NCBI GenBank assembly: GCA_964230215.1
Contig: CAXRGQ010000016.1
Location: 1-64,000 of the forward strand
Direction of reading: 5' to 3'
DNA length: 64,000 bases
DNA from: JAUILH01 sp964230215
GTDB taxonomy: Bacteria; Bacteroidota; Bacteroidia; Flavobacteriales_D; JAUILH01
In this document: piece by piece, positions 50,562-59,756 of the stretch
Numbering within the stretch: position 1 is the stretch's first letter
How the letters are laid out: each line of letters opens with the position of its first letter
Notes under the pieces: generated by a model
Database searches by the model: none
Seen by the model: only the letters and a program-made list of their open reading frames with translations
Told to the model about the DNA's origin: nothing
Program-made: the position numbers and the translations under genes

Positions 50562-51596
50562 TTATTTTTTTGCTCGAGGAGACAAGATATTTGTGCTAAT
50601 TGAAATGTGATTTGAACCTGCTGCACGGTGATAAGATGAGAGTGCATACGAGAATCTAAAGCGTTTTATTTTTATTCCTGCACCTACGGAAAAGCCTACC
50701 AAACCTGGTCTGTTCTCATATTTCAACTCCTGTCTGCGACGGTAATTAAAACCCATACTAAGGAAAAATGCTTCCGATGGCACCATTTCAACTCCAAGGT
50801 TTACATGACGCATTGCTTTTTCAAGAAATCCCGGCGGTTTTACCTCAATTGGATCTCCGTTAAAATCTACTTCTGGTTCCGCATTAGGATCTTCGTAGGT
50901 CAAATCCCATCGCTGTAGATCTTTTAATAAAACATGGATTCTAAAAGGGGCTTTTGAGGCTTTCTTAGAAAATCCTATATCGATACCAAATGGCAATGGT
51001 TCTCTATTATCGCTTGTATAGGTGCTTAATTGCATACCCACATTCCGAATTATAGCACTGGCACTAAAGCCTTTCTCCGCATTGTGATAGTTTCCTGAAA
51101 AATCAAGGGCCAATCCAAAAGACGAATAGATGTCCATTACCGAATTGATGATTTTGAAATTTGTTCCGAGCGTAAAGTTCTCCTCTACTTCCTTCGCTGC
51201 CGACAAAGACAAAACCATGTCATTCCCAGTAAACTCACCTATGATATTCCCAAATTCATCCGTTCGTTGAAACTTACCGTAATTTAAATACATCAAGTTC
51301 CCCCCTACCATATAATCGCCAACTTGATGCGCGTATCCAGCAAACAAATAATTCACTCCAGCAAAATAATTGATGTAATTGAGTGCTAATGCTCCGTGCA
51401 TGCTTGAGTCCATTAGCGATGGGTTCGCAAATGCTATCGCGACATCTCCATCGTGAACCGAGCTCATACTCCCGCCAGTTCCCGCAATTCTTGCGCTTCC
51501 CTCCAAGTTTAAAAATGAAAAGGTATGACTACCTCCTTGTTGAGCCCAAGAAATAAGAGAGAAACTACAGCTAAGTATTAAGATTAAATGCTTCAT
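50562..51596 (-). CDS. porQ: Type IX secretion system protein PorQ
   Basis: A 344-residue outer-membrane beta-barrel protein. Signal peptide MKHLILILSCSFSLISWAQ, then the family-typical GGSHTFSFLNLEGSARIAGTGGSMSSVHDGDVAIAFANPSLMD, and barrel strands ending in FRFSYALSSYHRAAGSNHISIS. PorQ works with the PorU/PorV shuttle complex in maturation and attachment of T9SS cargo. The two sorting-domain proteins at 19844 and 23429 are likely clients. It is upstream of cmk on the same strand. Confidence 0.92.
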   Translation of the reverse strand: MKHLILILSCSFSLISWAQQGGSHTFSFLNLEGSARIAGTGGSMSSVHDGDVAIAFANPSLMDSSMHGALALNYINYFAGVNYLFAGYAHQVGDYMVGGNLMYLNYGKFQRTDEFGNIIGEFTGNDMVLSLSAAKEVEENFTLGTNFKIINSVMDIYSSFGLALDFSGNYHNAEKGFSASAIIRNVGMQLSTYTSDNREPLPFGIDIGFSKKASKAPFRIHVLLKDLQRWDLTYEDPNAEPEVDFNGDPIEVKPPGFLEKAMRHVNLGVEMVPSEAFFLSMGFNYRRRQELKYENRPGLVGFSVGAGIKIKRFRFSYALSSYHRAAGSNHISISTNILSPRAKK

Positions 51597-51693
51597 TTTG
51601 CAACAACAAAGTTAAAACGCAAATTGATGTATAATATTTCATTTCTTAAATATTTATCCACCTTTGTATTTAATTAATACCAAATTGCACCTA

Positions 51694-52770
51694 ATGAAGC
51701 TAAAAGCACTTATATACATCTTCCCCTTTATTCTGATGCTAGTGAGTGCTTGCAGCAGTACAAAGAGTTTGGTGGCGAAGACCGAATCTGAAGTTTCGTT
51801 CTTCGCCACTGAACATCCTAAAACTGCACTTTCTATATCCGTTATCAAAGACGGTGTTATGGTTTACAGCGAAGGCAAGGGTTTGTTGAGAATGAATGAT
51901 ACCATTTCCGTTTCTCCCAGTGAAAGCCTATTCCGTATAGCAAGTATCTCAAAATCTATGACCTCTGCCCTATTTATGCGTTTGCAAGAAGAAGGGAAAT
52001 TGCATATCGATTCGAGTGTTTACAAGTATCTCCCGAACTACCCTAAAAAGAAGCACGATTTTACATTAAGACAAGTGGGATCTCACACAGCGGGTATTAG
52101 AACGTATCTAAATGATGAGTTCTTGAGCAATCAATATTATGAAACTGTTGAGGAAGGTATAGCCATTTTTAAAGACGATTCATTGTTGTTTGTTCCTGGC
52201 GCCGAATACACTTACAGCACTTATGGTTGGAACTTGATGAGCTATGTAGCCGAAAAAGTGTGCAACAAGGATTTTAATAGTTTAATGCAGTCATACATTT
52301 TTACGCCATTCGGCCTGGAGCACACATACTTTAACGACTCAAAAGCAATTAAACGCGCAAAGTACAGAACAGATTATTTGATGTACCAAAAAGATGCACT
52401 TCAATTCGCCCCAGATGTGGACCTGAGCAACAAATGGGCTGGTGGCGGCTTTGAGTCTACAAGTGATGATGTTGCTCACTTTATATTCAAATGCTTTAAT
52501 AGTGATTTGATAAACACAGACATTCGAACAGATATCACTCAAAAAACCACATTATCTCATGGTAAAATCATTGATTATGGTGTAGGCTGGTCTGTTAAAG
52601 AAGATAAAGATGGAGATCCATATATTGGCCATGCAGGAAGTGGTGTTGGGGGTAAAGCCATGATGCTTTACTACCCCGAACACAAACTTTCCATAGTGGT
52701 TCTGTCTAATGTAAGCAACATTAATCTAGAACCTATATATAGTGAACTCGCTAAAATTTGGAAGAACTAA
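51694..52770 (+). CDS. Beta-lactamase-fold serine hydrolase, lipoprotein
   Basis: About 358 residues from ATG 51694. Lipoprotein signal MKLKALIYIFPFILMLVSAC (cysteine 20). Serine beta-lactamase/DD-peptidase motifs: SxxK in LFRIASISKSMTS, the second block YSTYGWNLMSYVAEKV (Tyr-Ser-Thr where class C enzymes have YxN), and HAGSGVGGKAM as the third. Such proteins include D-Ala-D-Ala carboxypeptidases and esterases with unknown substrate. Convergent with lon, stops overlapping by 4 bases. Confidence 0.9.
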   Translation: MKLKALIYIFPFILMLVSACSSTKSLVAKTESEVSFFATEHPKTALSISVIKDGVMVYSEGKGLLRMNDTISVSPSESLFRIASISKSMTSALFMRLQEEGKLHIDSSVYKYLPNYPKKKHDFTLRQVGSHTAGIRTYLNDEFLSNQYYETVEEGIAIFKDDSLLFVPGAEYTYSTYGWNLMSYVAEKVCNKDFNSLMQSYIFTPFGLEHTYFNDSKAIKRAKYRTDYLMYQKDALQFAPDVDLSNKWAGGGFESTSDDVAHFIFKCFNSDLINTDIRTDITQKTTLSHGKIIDYGVGWSVKEDKDGDPYIGHAGSGVGGKAMMLYYPEHKLSIVVLSNVSNINLEPIYSELAKIWKN

Positions 52771-55172
52771 GGTAAAAGGGCATAATCTAATACCTCTTTC
52801 ATCTTACTCACATAATGGAAACTTAGGCCTTTTAAATATCTAGGCTCAATGTCTTCCACATCTTTCTTGTTGCTTTTACAAAGAATAACTTCTTTGATGC
52901 CTGCTCGTTTGGCGGCTAGCAACTTCTCTTTTATTCCTCCTACAGGCAGAACTTTTCCTCTTAGAGTGATTTCGCCTGTCATTGCGAGATGCTTGCGTAC
53001 TTTACGTCCGGTTAAAATACTTGCGATAGCTGTTAACATTGTTATTCCAGCTGAAGGGCCGTCTTTAGGTGTAGCCCCTTCAGGTATATGAATATGTATG
53101 TTTTTCTTCTCAATCTCTTCTTGAGATAACTTCAACATCTTAGCATGGGATTTAAGGAATTCATAAGCTATAGTAGCTGATTCCTTCATCACATTTCCTA
53201 GGTTTCCTGTAAGTGACAATTTACCTTTACCTTCGGTAATTGCTGTTTCAATGAAGAGTACATCTCCTCCAACACTTGTCCACGCCAGTCCTGTAACTAC
53301 ACCCGGAATGTCGTTTCCTTCGTACCTATCCTTAGTGTGAGCAGGACCTAATATTGTCGGTAATTCAGATGCCTTGATAGCCTTGTCATACTTTTCTTCA
53401 AGGGCAATTTGTTTTCCTCTGTACCTAACCAATTTTGAGATGCGTTGTTCCAATTTTCTTACACCACTTTCGCTTGTGTAAGACTCGATTAGTTTTTGAA
53501 GCACCGCTCTACTAATTGAAATCTGATTTTTCTTAACACCATTTTCTTCAAGTTGTTTTGGAATGAGGTGATTAATCGCAATTTCAATTTTCTCCTCAAT
53601 TGAGTATCCGCTAACATTAATAATTTCCATTCTGTCCCTTAAGGCAGGCTGAATGGTAGCTAGGGAGTTTGCCGTAGCAATAAACATCACCTTCGATAAA
53701 TCATAATCCTTCTCGATATAATTATCATTAAAGGCAGTGTTTTGCTCTGGATCTAGTACCTCTAATAAGGCGGAACTAGGATCTCCATGTGCATCCTTGG
53801 TCAATTTATCAATCTCATCTAAGACATATACAGGATTGGATGTTTTCGCTTTTTTAAGATTCTGAAGAATTCTTCCTGGCATTGCACCAATGTATGTTCT
53901 TCTGTGCCCACGAATTTCTGCTTCATCACGTAATCCTCCCAGAGACATTCGCACATACTTTCTTCCAACCGCCTCAGCTATAGACTTCCCTAATGATGTT
54001 TTACCAACACCAGGAGGACCATATAGACAAAGAATAGGCGCCTTCATATCACCTTTTAATTTTAGCACAGCCAAATACTCAATGATGCGTTCCTTTACCT
54101 TATCCAAACCATAATGGTCGCGATCTAAAATCTTCTTAGCGCGTTTAAGGTCAAATTTGTCTTTAGAATATTCGTTCCATGGAAGGCTAACAAAATTGTC
54201 ACAGTAGCTAAGTTGCACATTAAACTCCGCACTACTTGGGTTGATTCTCTCAAGTTTTGACACCTCTTTTTCGAAGAATTTCTTAATCTCCTTCGTCCAC
54301 TTTTTCTTTTCCGCTTTTGCTTTAAGGTCTTGAATATCCTGAGTAACCGGATTATCACCTAGCTCCTCCTGTATTGTTTTCATTTGTTGGTGGAGGAAAT
54401 ATTCGCGTTGTTGTTGATCTAAATCCAGCTTTACCTTTTGCTGAATTTCATTCTTCATTTCAACTGCTTGCAATTCTTTTGTTAGGTGAATAAGAAGCAT
54501 TTCGCCACGCTTAACCAAATCATCTTCTTCCAATAGCTTTTGCTTGTCTTGGACATTCGCATTCATATTAGACGAAATAAAGTTCACCATAAAAATGGGT
54601 GAATCAATATTCTTAATAGCAAAGCCCGCTTCAGATGGAATATTTGGATTTTCCTTAATAATGGAAAGCGCCATCTCCTTCAGCGTCTTAAAAAGCATAC
54701 TAGATTGCTCGTTTGAGCTTGCTTCCGCCTCATCCAACGGAGATACACTTGCCTTGAAGTACGGGTAGGTTTGAATGAAATTATTAATTCTAAACCTGCG
54801 CTTACCTTGGATAATAACCGTTGTGCTGCCATCGGGCATTTTAAGTACTTTCAAAATACGTGCTACGGTTCCAACCTTATTCAGATCTTTAGCTTCAGGA
54901 TCTTCCACATCAGGATTGGATTGTGATACAACCCCAATAATCTTATTCCCTTTATTTGCCTCATTAATTAAGGCTATTGATTTATCTCTACCAACCGTAA
55001 TTGGAATAACCACACCTGGAAACAGCACATTGTTTCTTAGTGGCAACAAGGCTAATTCGGACGGAATATCCTCATTCCGCATCAATTCCTCGTCCTCGTT
55101 GGTCATTAAAGGAATAAACTCAGCGTCCTCAGATACAACGTCACCTAATTTCTTTAATATATTATCGTCCAT
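52767..55172 (-). CDS. lon: ATP-dependent protease La
   Basis: About 801 residues from ATG 55172 (MDDNILKKLG); the frame is open to 55229 but the extra 19 residues are not like Lon. N-terminal LAN domain with LALLPLRNNVLFPGVVIPI, AAA+ module with Walker A LYGPPGVGKTSLGKS, Walker B YVLDEIDK and sensor segments, and a C-terminal serine-lysine protease domain with PKDGPSAGITM (Ser) and GGIKEKLLAAKRAG (Lys). It degrades misfolded and regulatory proteins. Upstream carries a repeated TTGACAATT element (55185-55214). Confidence 0.95.
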   Translation of the reverse strand: MDDNILKKLGDVVSEDAEFIPLMTNEDEELMRNEDIPSELALLPLRNNVLFPGVVIPITVGRDKSIALINEANKGNKIIGVVSQSNPDVEDPEAKDLNKVGTVARILKVLKMPDGSTTVIIQGKRRFRINNFIQTYPYFKASVSPLDEAEASSNEQSSMLFKTLKEMALSIIKENPNIPSEAGFAIKNIDSPIFMVNFISSNMNANVQDKQKLLEEDDLVKRGEMLLIHLTKELQAVEMKNEIQQKVKLDLDQQQREYFLHQQMKTIQEELGDNPVTQDIQDLKAKAEKKKWTKEIKKFFEKEVSKLERINPSSAEFNVQLSYCDNFVSLPWNEYSKDKFDLKRAKKILDRDHYGLDKVKERIIEYLAVLKLKGDMKAPILCLYGPPGVGKTSLGKSIAEAVGRKYVRMSLGGLRDEAEIRGHRRTYIGAMPGRILQNLKKAKTSNPVYVLDEIDKLTKDAHGDPSSALLEVLDPEQNTAFNDNYIEKDYDLSKVMFIATANSLATIQPALRDRMEIINVSGYSIEEKIEIAINHLIPKQLEENGVKKNQISISRAVLQKLIESYTSESGVRKLEQRISKLVRYRGKQIALEEKYDKAIKASELPTILGPAHTKDRYEGNDIPGVVTGLAWTSVGGDVLFIETAITEGKGKLSLTGNLGNVMKESATIAYEFLKSHAKMLKLSQEEIEKKNIHIHIPEGATPKDGPSAGITMLTAIASILTGRKVRKHLAMTGEITLRGKVLPVGGIKEKLLAAKRAGIKEVILCKSNKKDVEDIEPRYLKGLSFHYVSKMKEVLDYALLP

Positions 55173-55184
55173 AATGTTTTTTAA

Positions 55185-55214
55185 AATTGTCAATTTGACA
55201 TATACAATTGTCAA
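55185..55214 (-). promoter_or_regulatory. Possible operator upstream of lon
   Basis: AATTGTCAA occurs twice (55185-55193, 55206-55214), 21 bases apart, about two helical turns; between them TTTGACA adds a third TGTCA/TGACA half-site in the opposite orientation. It is not a CIRCE element. Regulator unknown. Confidence 0.3.
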
Positions 55215-55298
55215 ACCGAGTCGGAACACACTATTTCAATAGCTATGCCAATTAGTTTTTACTGACGTATTGTCTTGAGAACTAAAAAATGAGGGTAC

Positions 55299-56468
55299 TT
55301 ATTGTCGGTAATTTGCAAACACGTGGTCAAAAATGACATTATCACCAGGTGTAAACTCAACATCTCTTCTTGCCATTACAGCTTTTGCTACTTCTTTAGC
55401 TTTTTGGATGTCGTATACGTCAGCATTTGCAAATCCTCCCCACGAATAAGAGGGAATATACTTTGGCGGAAACCCACAGCCGAAAATATTAGCACACATT
55501 CCAACTACAGTCCCGGTATTTAGCATGGTATTTATCCCTGTCTTGCTATGGTCACCCATTATTACACCGCAAAATTGTTTTCCTGTTGCAATCAAGTCAC
55601 TCTTAGGGAAGTTGTATGCCTTTACTTCTCCATAATTGTTCTTGAGATTAGAACTATTTGTATCTGCTCCCAGGTTGCACCATTCACCAATTACTGAATT
55701 ACCAAGATAGCCATCGTGCCCTTTATTACTGTTGGCTTGGAAAACGCAATTCTGCACTTCTCCGCCTACCTTACAATTTGGTCCAATAGTCGTATCCCCA
55801 TAGAGTTTAGCTCCCATTTTTATGACTGCTCCATCACAGGCTACAAATGGTCCTCTAATAAGTGCTCCTTCCAGAATTTTAACATTGTTACCTATATAAA
55901 CTGGTCCAGTTGTGGTGTTGATGGTAACGGCATTTGCTTCAACCCCTTCGCCAAGATAAAGCTCATCACCTATTAATCTGTTGTGCTCACACGTACCAAG
56001 GATATATGAATCCTTTTTTAAACCAAGGCGCTGAATATCTTTAATGATTTCATCACCGTTCATGGCGAACACATCCCACGGATATTTTACCTGATTAATC
56101 TCGCCTTCAAAACTAATGTCAGTAAGGTCTGCCCAATTACCTGATGAAATTTCTTCATCGCTTAAACGAGATGCCAGCACAGTTTTATTCGAAATGAGTC
56201 GCTCTCCCATTCCAAGCTTTGCAATGGCTTCTACCAAACTCTTATCTGGCAAAACAGACGCATTGATAACAACATTGTCTTTTTCGAGATATAATGGGAA
56301 TTTTTCTCCTAAATACGCCTCAGACATATACGACACATTCGCCTTTAACTCGGCCGCCCATTTCTCGCCAATTGTTATCGCACCTATTCGGATAGCACCA
56401 ACAGGACGCGTAAGAGTTAAAGGAAGTAAATCGAACCTTTCTGGTCCATCAAAGAGAACAACATTCAT
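55299..56468 (-). CDS. GlmU-like sugar-phosphate nucleotidyl/acetyltransferase family protein
   Basis: A 389-residue protein of the Bacteroidota GlmU-like family (bifunctional N-acetylglucosamine-1-phosphate uridyltransferase-like). The N-terminal part opens NVVLFDGPERFDLLPLTLTRPVGAIRIG, which replaces the usual nucleotidyltransferase P-loop; the C-terminal half is a left-handed beta-helix of hexapeptide repeats (LGEGVEANAVTINTTTGPVYIGNNVKILEGALIRGPFVACDGAVIKMGAKLYGD). It probably serves UDP-GlcNAc or related envelope sugar synthesis. It lies between the lon start and the rpmE2 terminator. Confidence 0.85.
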   Translation of the reverse strand: MNVVLFDGPERFDLLPLTLTRPVGAIRIGAITIGEKWAAELKANVSYMSEAYLGEKFPLYLEKDNVVINASVLPDKSLVEAIAKLGMGERLISNKTVLASRLSDEEISSGNWADLTDISFEGEINQVKYPWDVFAMNGDEIIKDIQRLGLKKDSYILGTCEHNRLIGDELYLGEGVEANAVTINTTTGPVYIGNNVKILEGALIRGPFVACDGAVIKMGAKLYGDTTIGPNCKVGGEVQNCVFQANSNKGHDGYLGNSVIGEWCNLGADTNSSNLKNNYGEVKAYNFPKSDLIATGKQFCGVIMGDHSKTGINTMLNTGTVVGMCANIFGCGFPPKYIPSYSWGGFANADVYDIQKAKEVAKAVMARRDVEFTPGDNVIFDHVFANYRQ

Positions 56469-56484
56469 ATCTATAAACTAAAAA

Positions 56485-56519
56485 ACCCTGACACCATGCT
56501 TCTGCATGGTCGTCAGGGT
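56485..56519 (-). terminator. Terminator of rpmE2
   Basis: ACCCTGAC plus ACCATGC pair with GCATGGT and GTCAGGGT over 15 bp with one bulged C and a TTCT loop; on the minus strand it is followed by a run of six T. It is 26 bases past the rpmE2 stop. Confidence 0.9.
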
Positions 56520-56544
56520 AAATGTAAATATTTTAATTAAAAGA

Positions 56545-56829
56545 CTACTCAGCGTCAGGAGCTGCTGGTTTGTCTTTTTTCATATGTCTAGCGTAACGGT
56601 TCTTAAACTTATCAATTCTACCAGCAGTATCAACAAGCTTAACTTTTCCAGTAAAGAACGGGTGTGACATGTGCGAGATTTCCAATTTAACCAATGGATA
56701 CTCAGTTCCATCTTCCCACTTTTCAGTTTCAGCTGATGGCGCACACGATTTAGTTAAGAACGAATATCCGTTTGACATGTCCTTAAAAATCACCATTCTA
56801 TAATCCTCTGGATGTATATCTTTCTTCAT
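56545..56829 (-). CDS. rpmE2: Ribosomal protein L31 type B (zinc-free form)
   Basis: A 94-residue L31. DIHPEDYRMVIFKDMSNGYSFLTKSC, then EISHMSHPFFTGKVKLVDTAGRIDKFKNRY are typical of the B type. There is only one cysteine (29), so the CxxC zinc knuckle of type A is missing; such zinc-free paralogues are used when zinc is scarce. The C-terminal tail KKDKPAAPDAE is extra. Monocistronic, with promoter 56851-56884 and terminator 56485-56519. Confidence 0.95.
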   Translation of the reverse strand: MKKDIHPEDYRMVIFKDMSNGYSFLTKSCAPSAETEKWEDGTEYPLVKLEISHMSHPFFTGKVKLVDTAGRIDKFKNRYARHMKKDKPAAPDAE

Positions 56830-56850
56830 TTTAATCAGAATTTAGGGCTG

Positions 56851-56884
56851 CAAAGATAGGGATTGATTTTTAATTAAGAAACAA
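56851..56884 (-). promoter_or_regulatory. Bacteroidota-type promoter of rpmE2
   Basis: On the minus strand TTG (56882-56884), a 23-base spacer and TATCTTTG (56851-56858), 22 bases before the ATG at 56829. Confidence 0.5.
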
Positions 56885-57098
56885 TCCATCTTGTTTTTTA
56901 CGCAATTGATTGTTGATATTAGGCTCTTTTAACAGCTTTACCATCAATCAAGACAAAATTACACTATTAAAGTGACATAATGTCAAGCAATTTTTCCCTT
57001 GTTTTAATCCAACAAAAATCAACTTAAAAAGCTGATTGTGTAGTGTTTAATCACAAGCCGTTCCATTTGGTGAATTTATGAACAGTGTGATTACTGCA

Positions 57099-57125
57099 TT
57101 GTATCTACAATTCGCACTATCTTTG
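57099..57125 (+). promoter_or_regulatory. Candidate promoter upstream of TPR gene (distal)
   Basis: TTG (57099-57101), 16-base spacer, TATCTTTG (57118-57125). The spacer is slightly short for the Bacteroidota consensus. Confidence 0.4.
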
Positions 57126-57167
57126 CCCGATTTTTGTTGATAAGCTTGTGTATAATTGTTACCATTG

Positions 57168-57201
57168 TTGGTCACAATTTTATGAGCATACTTTAAATTT
57201 G
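57168..57201 (+). promoter_or_regulatory. Candidate promoter upstream of TPR gene (proximal)
   Basis: TTG (57168-57170), 23-base spacer, TAAATTTG (57194-57201); start of transcription would be about 10 bases before the ATG at 57218. Confidence 0.35.
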
Positions 57202-57217
57202 AGACAAGAACCTGTGT

Positions 57218-58639
57218 ATGAGGGACGACGATTTTGGATATTTTGATGGTGAAGACGAAGACGACATGGCAGGTGTAGTCAAGTTTGAGCAGATGATTAA
57301 AAACAATGATCATTTGTATTTTGACGCCGATGAACTAGAGGAAATCGTGAATCACTATCTGTTTGAAGGTGATCTAGACCACGCGAATCTTGCTGCACAA
57401 CATGCTTTATTATTGCATAGTAATACATCTACTGCCCATTTTATTACTGCTCAGGTTAAGTTCGAAGAAGGTGCTTTTAAGTTGAGCATGGAACACGTTA
57501 ACCAAGCCATTGATATTGATGGTGGCATTGGTGAGTTCTACATATTAAAAGGCCAGATCTATACGCAAATTGAAGATCGTGTGCATGCTGTACAGTGTTA
57601 TCTAAAGGCTGCAGATTTATTGGATGATGAAGAAGCACAATCTGTTCTGTTAGATGCTGCGAACACCTACCAAGAAGTTGAAATGTATGAAGAGGCTGTA
57701 AAGGTATTGAAGAGAATTATTAAAGAATACCCTGATAATACAACAGCACTGTACGAATTGGCTTTCTGTTATGACGTAATGGGATTAGTGGATGACTCGA
57801 TTGAGTTCTATCAGAAATTTCTCGATGACGACCCCTACTCTTTTGTCTCATGGTATAATCTTGGCAATGCGTTTTGTAAAAAAAATGATTTTCAATCAGC
57901 CATCTCTGCCTTTGATTTTGCAATAGTTATTAAAGACGATTTAAGTGCAGCCCATTTCAATAAAGGGAATGCTCTAACACATTTAGGACGATACAAAGAA
58001 GCTATTGAGGCTTTCGAAGAGTCCATGAATCATGAAGGGTGTCAGGCAATTACACTAAACTATATAGGAGAGTGTTACGAGAAATTGAAGGAGTATGACA
58101 AAGCCTTATCTCATTTCGAGCATGCCTGTGAGCTAGACCCGGAATTGAGTGAGCCATGGATAGGAAGAGGTATTATCATGGATATACAAGGTGAAAAAGA
58201 TTTATGTCTTGAGTACCTGAATCATGCGATCACCATTGATGATGAAAATGCTGCCAATTGGGTGGTACTGGGTAATGCGCATGAAAAACATAACGAACTT
58301 GATCTGGCAGAAGAAGCCTATCGAAAATCTATATCACTTAATGACCAAATAGTAGAGGCATGGGTTGATTTGGCTGCCTTATTACAACATAGAAAACGAG
58401 ATGCCGAAAGTATTGAAGAACTTTTTAACGCTATTAAGGCATGTCCCGAACATAAAACAATGCTTGAGTATAGGCTAGTTGCCTACCTTTTTAAAGCAGG
58501 AAAGCAAGCAGAAGCAATGACCTATTTAGAAGATGCGTTGAAAATTAATTTTGGCGGTCACAAAGAATTATTGGAATATTGCCCTGAAATTTTCGAAAAG
58601 AGCGAGTTTGTGAAGATGATCGAAAATTATTCAAAATAA
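57218..58639 (+). CDS. Soluble tetratricopeptide-repeat protein
   Basis: A 473-residue cytosolic protein with at least ten TPR units, for example ALYELAFCYDVMGLVDDSIEFYQKFLDDDP, SWYNLGNAFCKKNDFQSAISAFDFAIVI and AHFNKGNALTHLGRYKEAIEAFEESM. The first 30 residues are very acidic (DDDFGYFDGEDEDD). No signal peptide or enzyme domain. TPR proteins mediate protein contacts; the partner cannot be told. First gene of a plus-strand set with ComA-like, rhodanese, DUF368 and aroE, all spaced by a few bases. Confidence 0.9.
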   Translation: MRDDDFGYFDGEDEDDMAGVVKFEQMIKNNDHLYFDADELEEIVNHYLFEGDLDHANLAAQHALLLHSNTSTAHFITAQVKFEEGAFKLSMEHVNQAIDIDGGIGEFYILKGQIYTQIEDRVHAVQCYLKAADLLDDEEAQSVLLDAANTYQEVEMYEEAVKVLKRIIKEYPDNTTALYELAFCYDVMGLVDDSIEFYQKFLDDDPYSFVSWYNLGNAFCKKNDFQSAISAFDFAIVIKDDLSAAHFNKGNALTHLGRYKEAIEAFEESMNHEGCQAITLNYIGECYEKLKEYDKALSHFEHACELDPELSEPWIGRGIIMDIQGEKDLCLEYLNHAITIDDENAANWVVLGNAHEKHNELDLAEEAYRKSISLNDQIVEAWVDLAALLQHRKRDAESIEELFNAIKACPEHKTMLEYRLVAYLFKAGKQAEAMTYLEDALKINFGGHKELLEYCPEIFEKSEFVKMIENYSK

Positions 58640-58641
58640 CC

Positions 58642-59433
58642 ATGAATATCGAATTACCTTATATACCTGAGCGCACCCAACGTCCCCGAAAGAATGGTGT
58701 TACCATGATGATGGACAAAGGACTGAGTATGCGTGAAGCAGAAAACTTTTGTGAAGCAAATGCAGACCATACCGACATGGTTAAGTTCGGTTTTGGAACA
58801 TCTGTTATTACAAAGAACCTAGAAGAGAAACTTAAGATTTACAGAAGTGCAGGTATCAAGTGCTACTTTGGTGGAACTTTATTTGAAGCGTTTATTGCAC
58901 GCAACATGTATAAAGAGTTCCTGCGTTTCCTAGATAAGTATGATATGGATTTAGCTGAGGTTTCAGATGGATCCATAGTGCTTCCTCACGACCAAAAATT
59001 AGAATACATAAGTGACCTTGCTAAAAGAGGTACAGTATTATCTGAAGTTGGCTCGAAAGAAGAAGGCATCTTGATTTCTCCGGCAAAATGGATAAAGATG
59101 ATGAGCACCGAGCTAGAAGCTGGGGCGTGGAAAGTTATTGCAGAAGGTCGCGAAAGCGGTACTGTTGGAATTTTTAGACCTAACGGAACAGCACATACTA
59201 TTCTAATTAACAAAATCATCAATAAAGTTGCGCCAGAAGATATTCTTTGGGAAGCGCCAAAAAAGACTCAGCAAGTTTGGTTTATTAAGCTTTTCGGGGC
59301 GAATGTGAACTTAGGGAACATTGCACCTAATGAAGTGATTCCCTTAGAATGCTTGAGACTTGGCCTAAGAGGTGATACCTTCTTCCAGTATTTACCTGAT
59401 GACATTTCAGAAACACTAAAACAATCAAATTAA
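58642..59433 (+). CDS. Phosphosulfolactate synthase-like (ComA family) protein
   Basis: A 263-residue TIM-barrel protein of the ComA family: GVTMMMDKGLSMREAENFCE, HTDMVKFGFGTS, GIKCYFGGTLFEAF, LAEVSDGSIVLPHDQKLEYI and LSEVGSKE are family segments. In methanogens ComA joins sulfite and phosphoenolpyruvate to make phosphosulfolactate for coenzyme M. Bacteroidota have no coenzyme M, but many carry this protein and make sulfonolipids, so a role in sulfonate supply is a reasonable guess, not shown. No ComB or ComC neighbours appear. Two bases behind the TPR gene. Confidence 0.85.
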   Translation: MNIELPYIPERTQRPRKNGVTMMMDKGLSMREAENFCEANADHTDMVKFGFGTSVITKNLEEKLKIYRSAGIKCYFGGTLFEAFIARNMYKEFLRFLDKYDMDLAEVSDGSIVLPHDQKLEYISDLAKRGTVLSEVGSKEEGILISPAKWIKMMSTELEAGAWKVIAEGRESGTVGIFRPNGTAHTILINKIINKVAPEDILWEAPKKTQQVWFIKLFGANVNLGNIAPNEVIPLECLRLGLRGDTFFQYLPDDISETLKQSN

Positions 59434-59437
59434 TTCG

Positions 59438-59755
59438 ATGAACTCGATTACTCCGCTTGAACTAAAAGAACGATTAGATAAGGGTGAAGACATCAAAGTT
59501 ATTGATGTCCGTGAACCTTATGAAGCAGAAATGGCCAATTTTGGCGCCGAGTTAATTCCAATGGGAACCGTAATGGAGAATTTGGATAAAATAAGACGAG
59601 ATGGTGATGTTGTGGTTCACTGTCGTAGTGGTAAACGTTCTGCCTCCGTTATTCATGTCCTTAGCACTCAGCATGGTTACACCAACCTAATAAACCTTGA
59701 AGGCGGTATTATTAAATACGCTCAAGATGTTGATCCTAGTCTAGACGTGGCGTAA
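59438..59755 (+). CDS. Rhodanese-like sulfurtransferase domain protein
   Basis: A 105-residue single rhodanese domain. VIDVREPYEAEMANFG, then the active-site loop VVHCRSGKRSAS with cysteine 62, a CRSGKR six-residue loop as in sulfurtransferases. It carries sulfur as a persulfide. The location between the ComA-like gene and DUF368, 4 bases after ComA, hints at sulfur chemistry for the group, though rhodaneses are also common alone. Confidence 0.9.
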   Translation: MNSITPLELKERLDKGEDIKVIDVREPYEAEMANFGAELIPMGTVMENLDKIRRDGDVVVHCRSGKRSASVIHVLSTQHGYTNLINLEGGIIKYAQDVDPSLDVA

Positions 59756-59756
59756 G

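Larger units (their letters stand above)
56885..57217. other. Intergenic region with two promoter candidates, no gene seen
   Basis: A+T rich; no convincing gene. A minus-strand open frame running in from the TPR gene has no support. Contains the two plus-strand promoter candidates listed separately. Confidence 0.55.

Noticed and set aside
54775..55242. Plus-strand open frame of 155 codons
   Set aside because: Lies opposite the N-terminal part of lon, which has clear family motifs.
57047..57313. Minus-strand open frame of 88 codons before the TPR gene
   Set aside because: It covers the promoter and first codons of the TPR gene and has no recognisable features.
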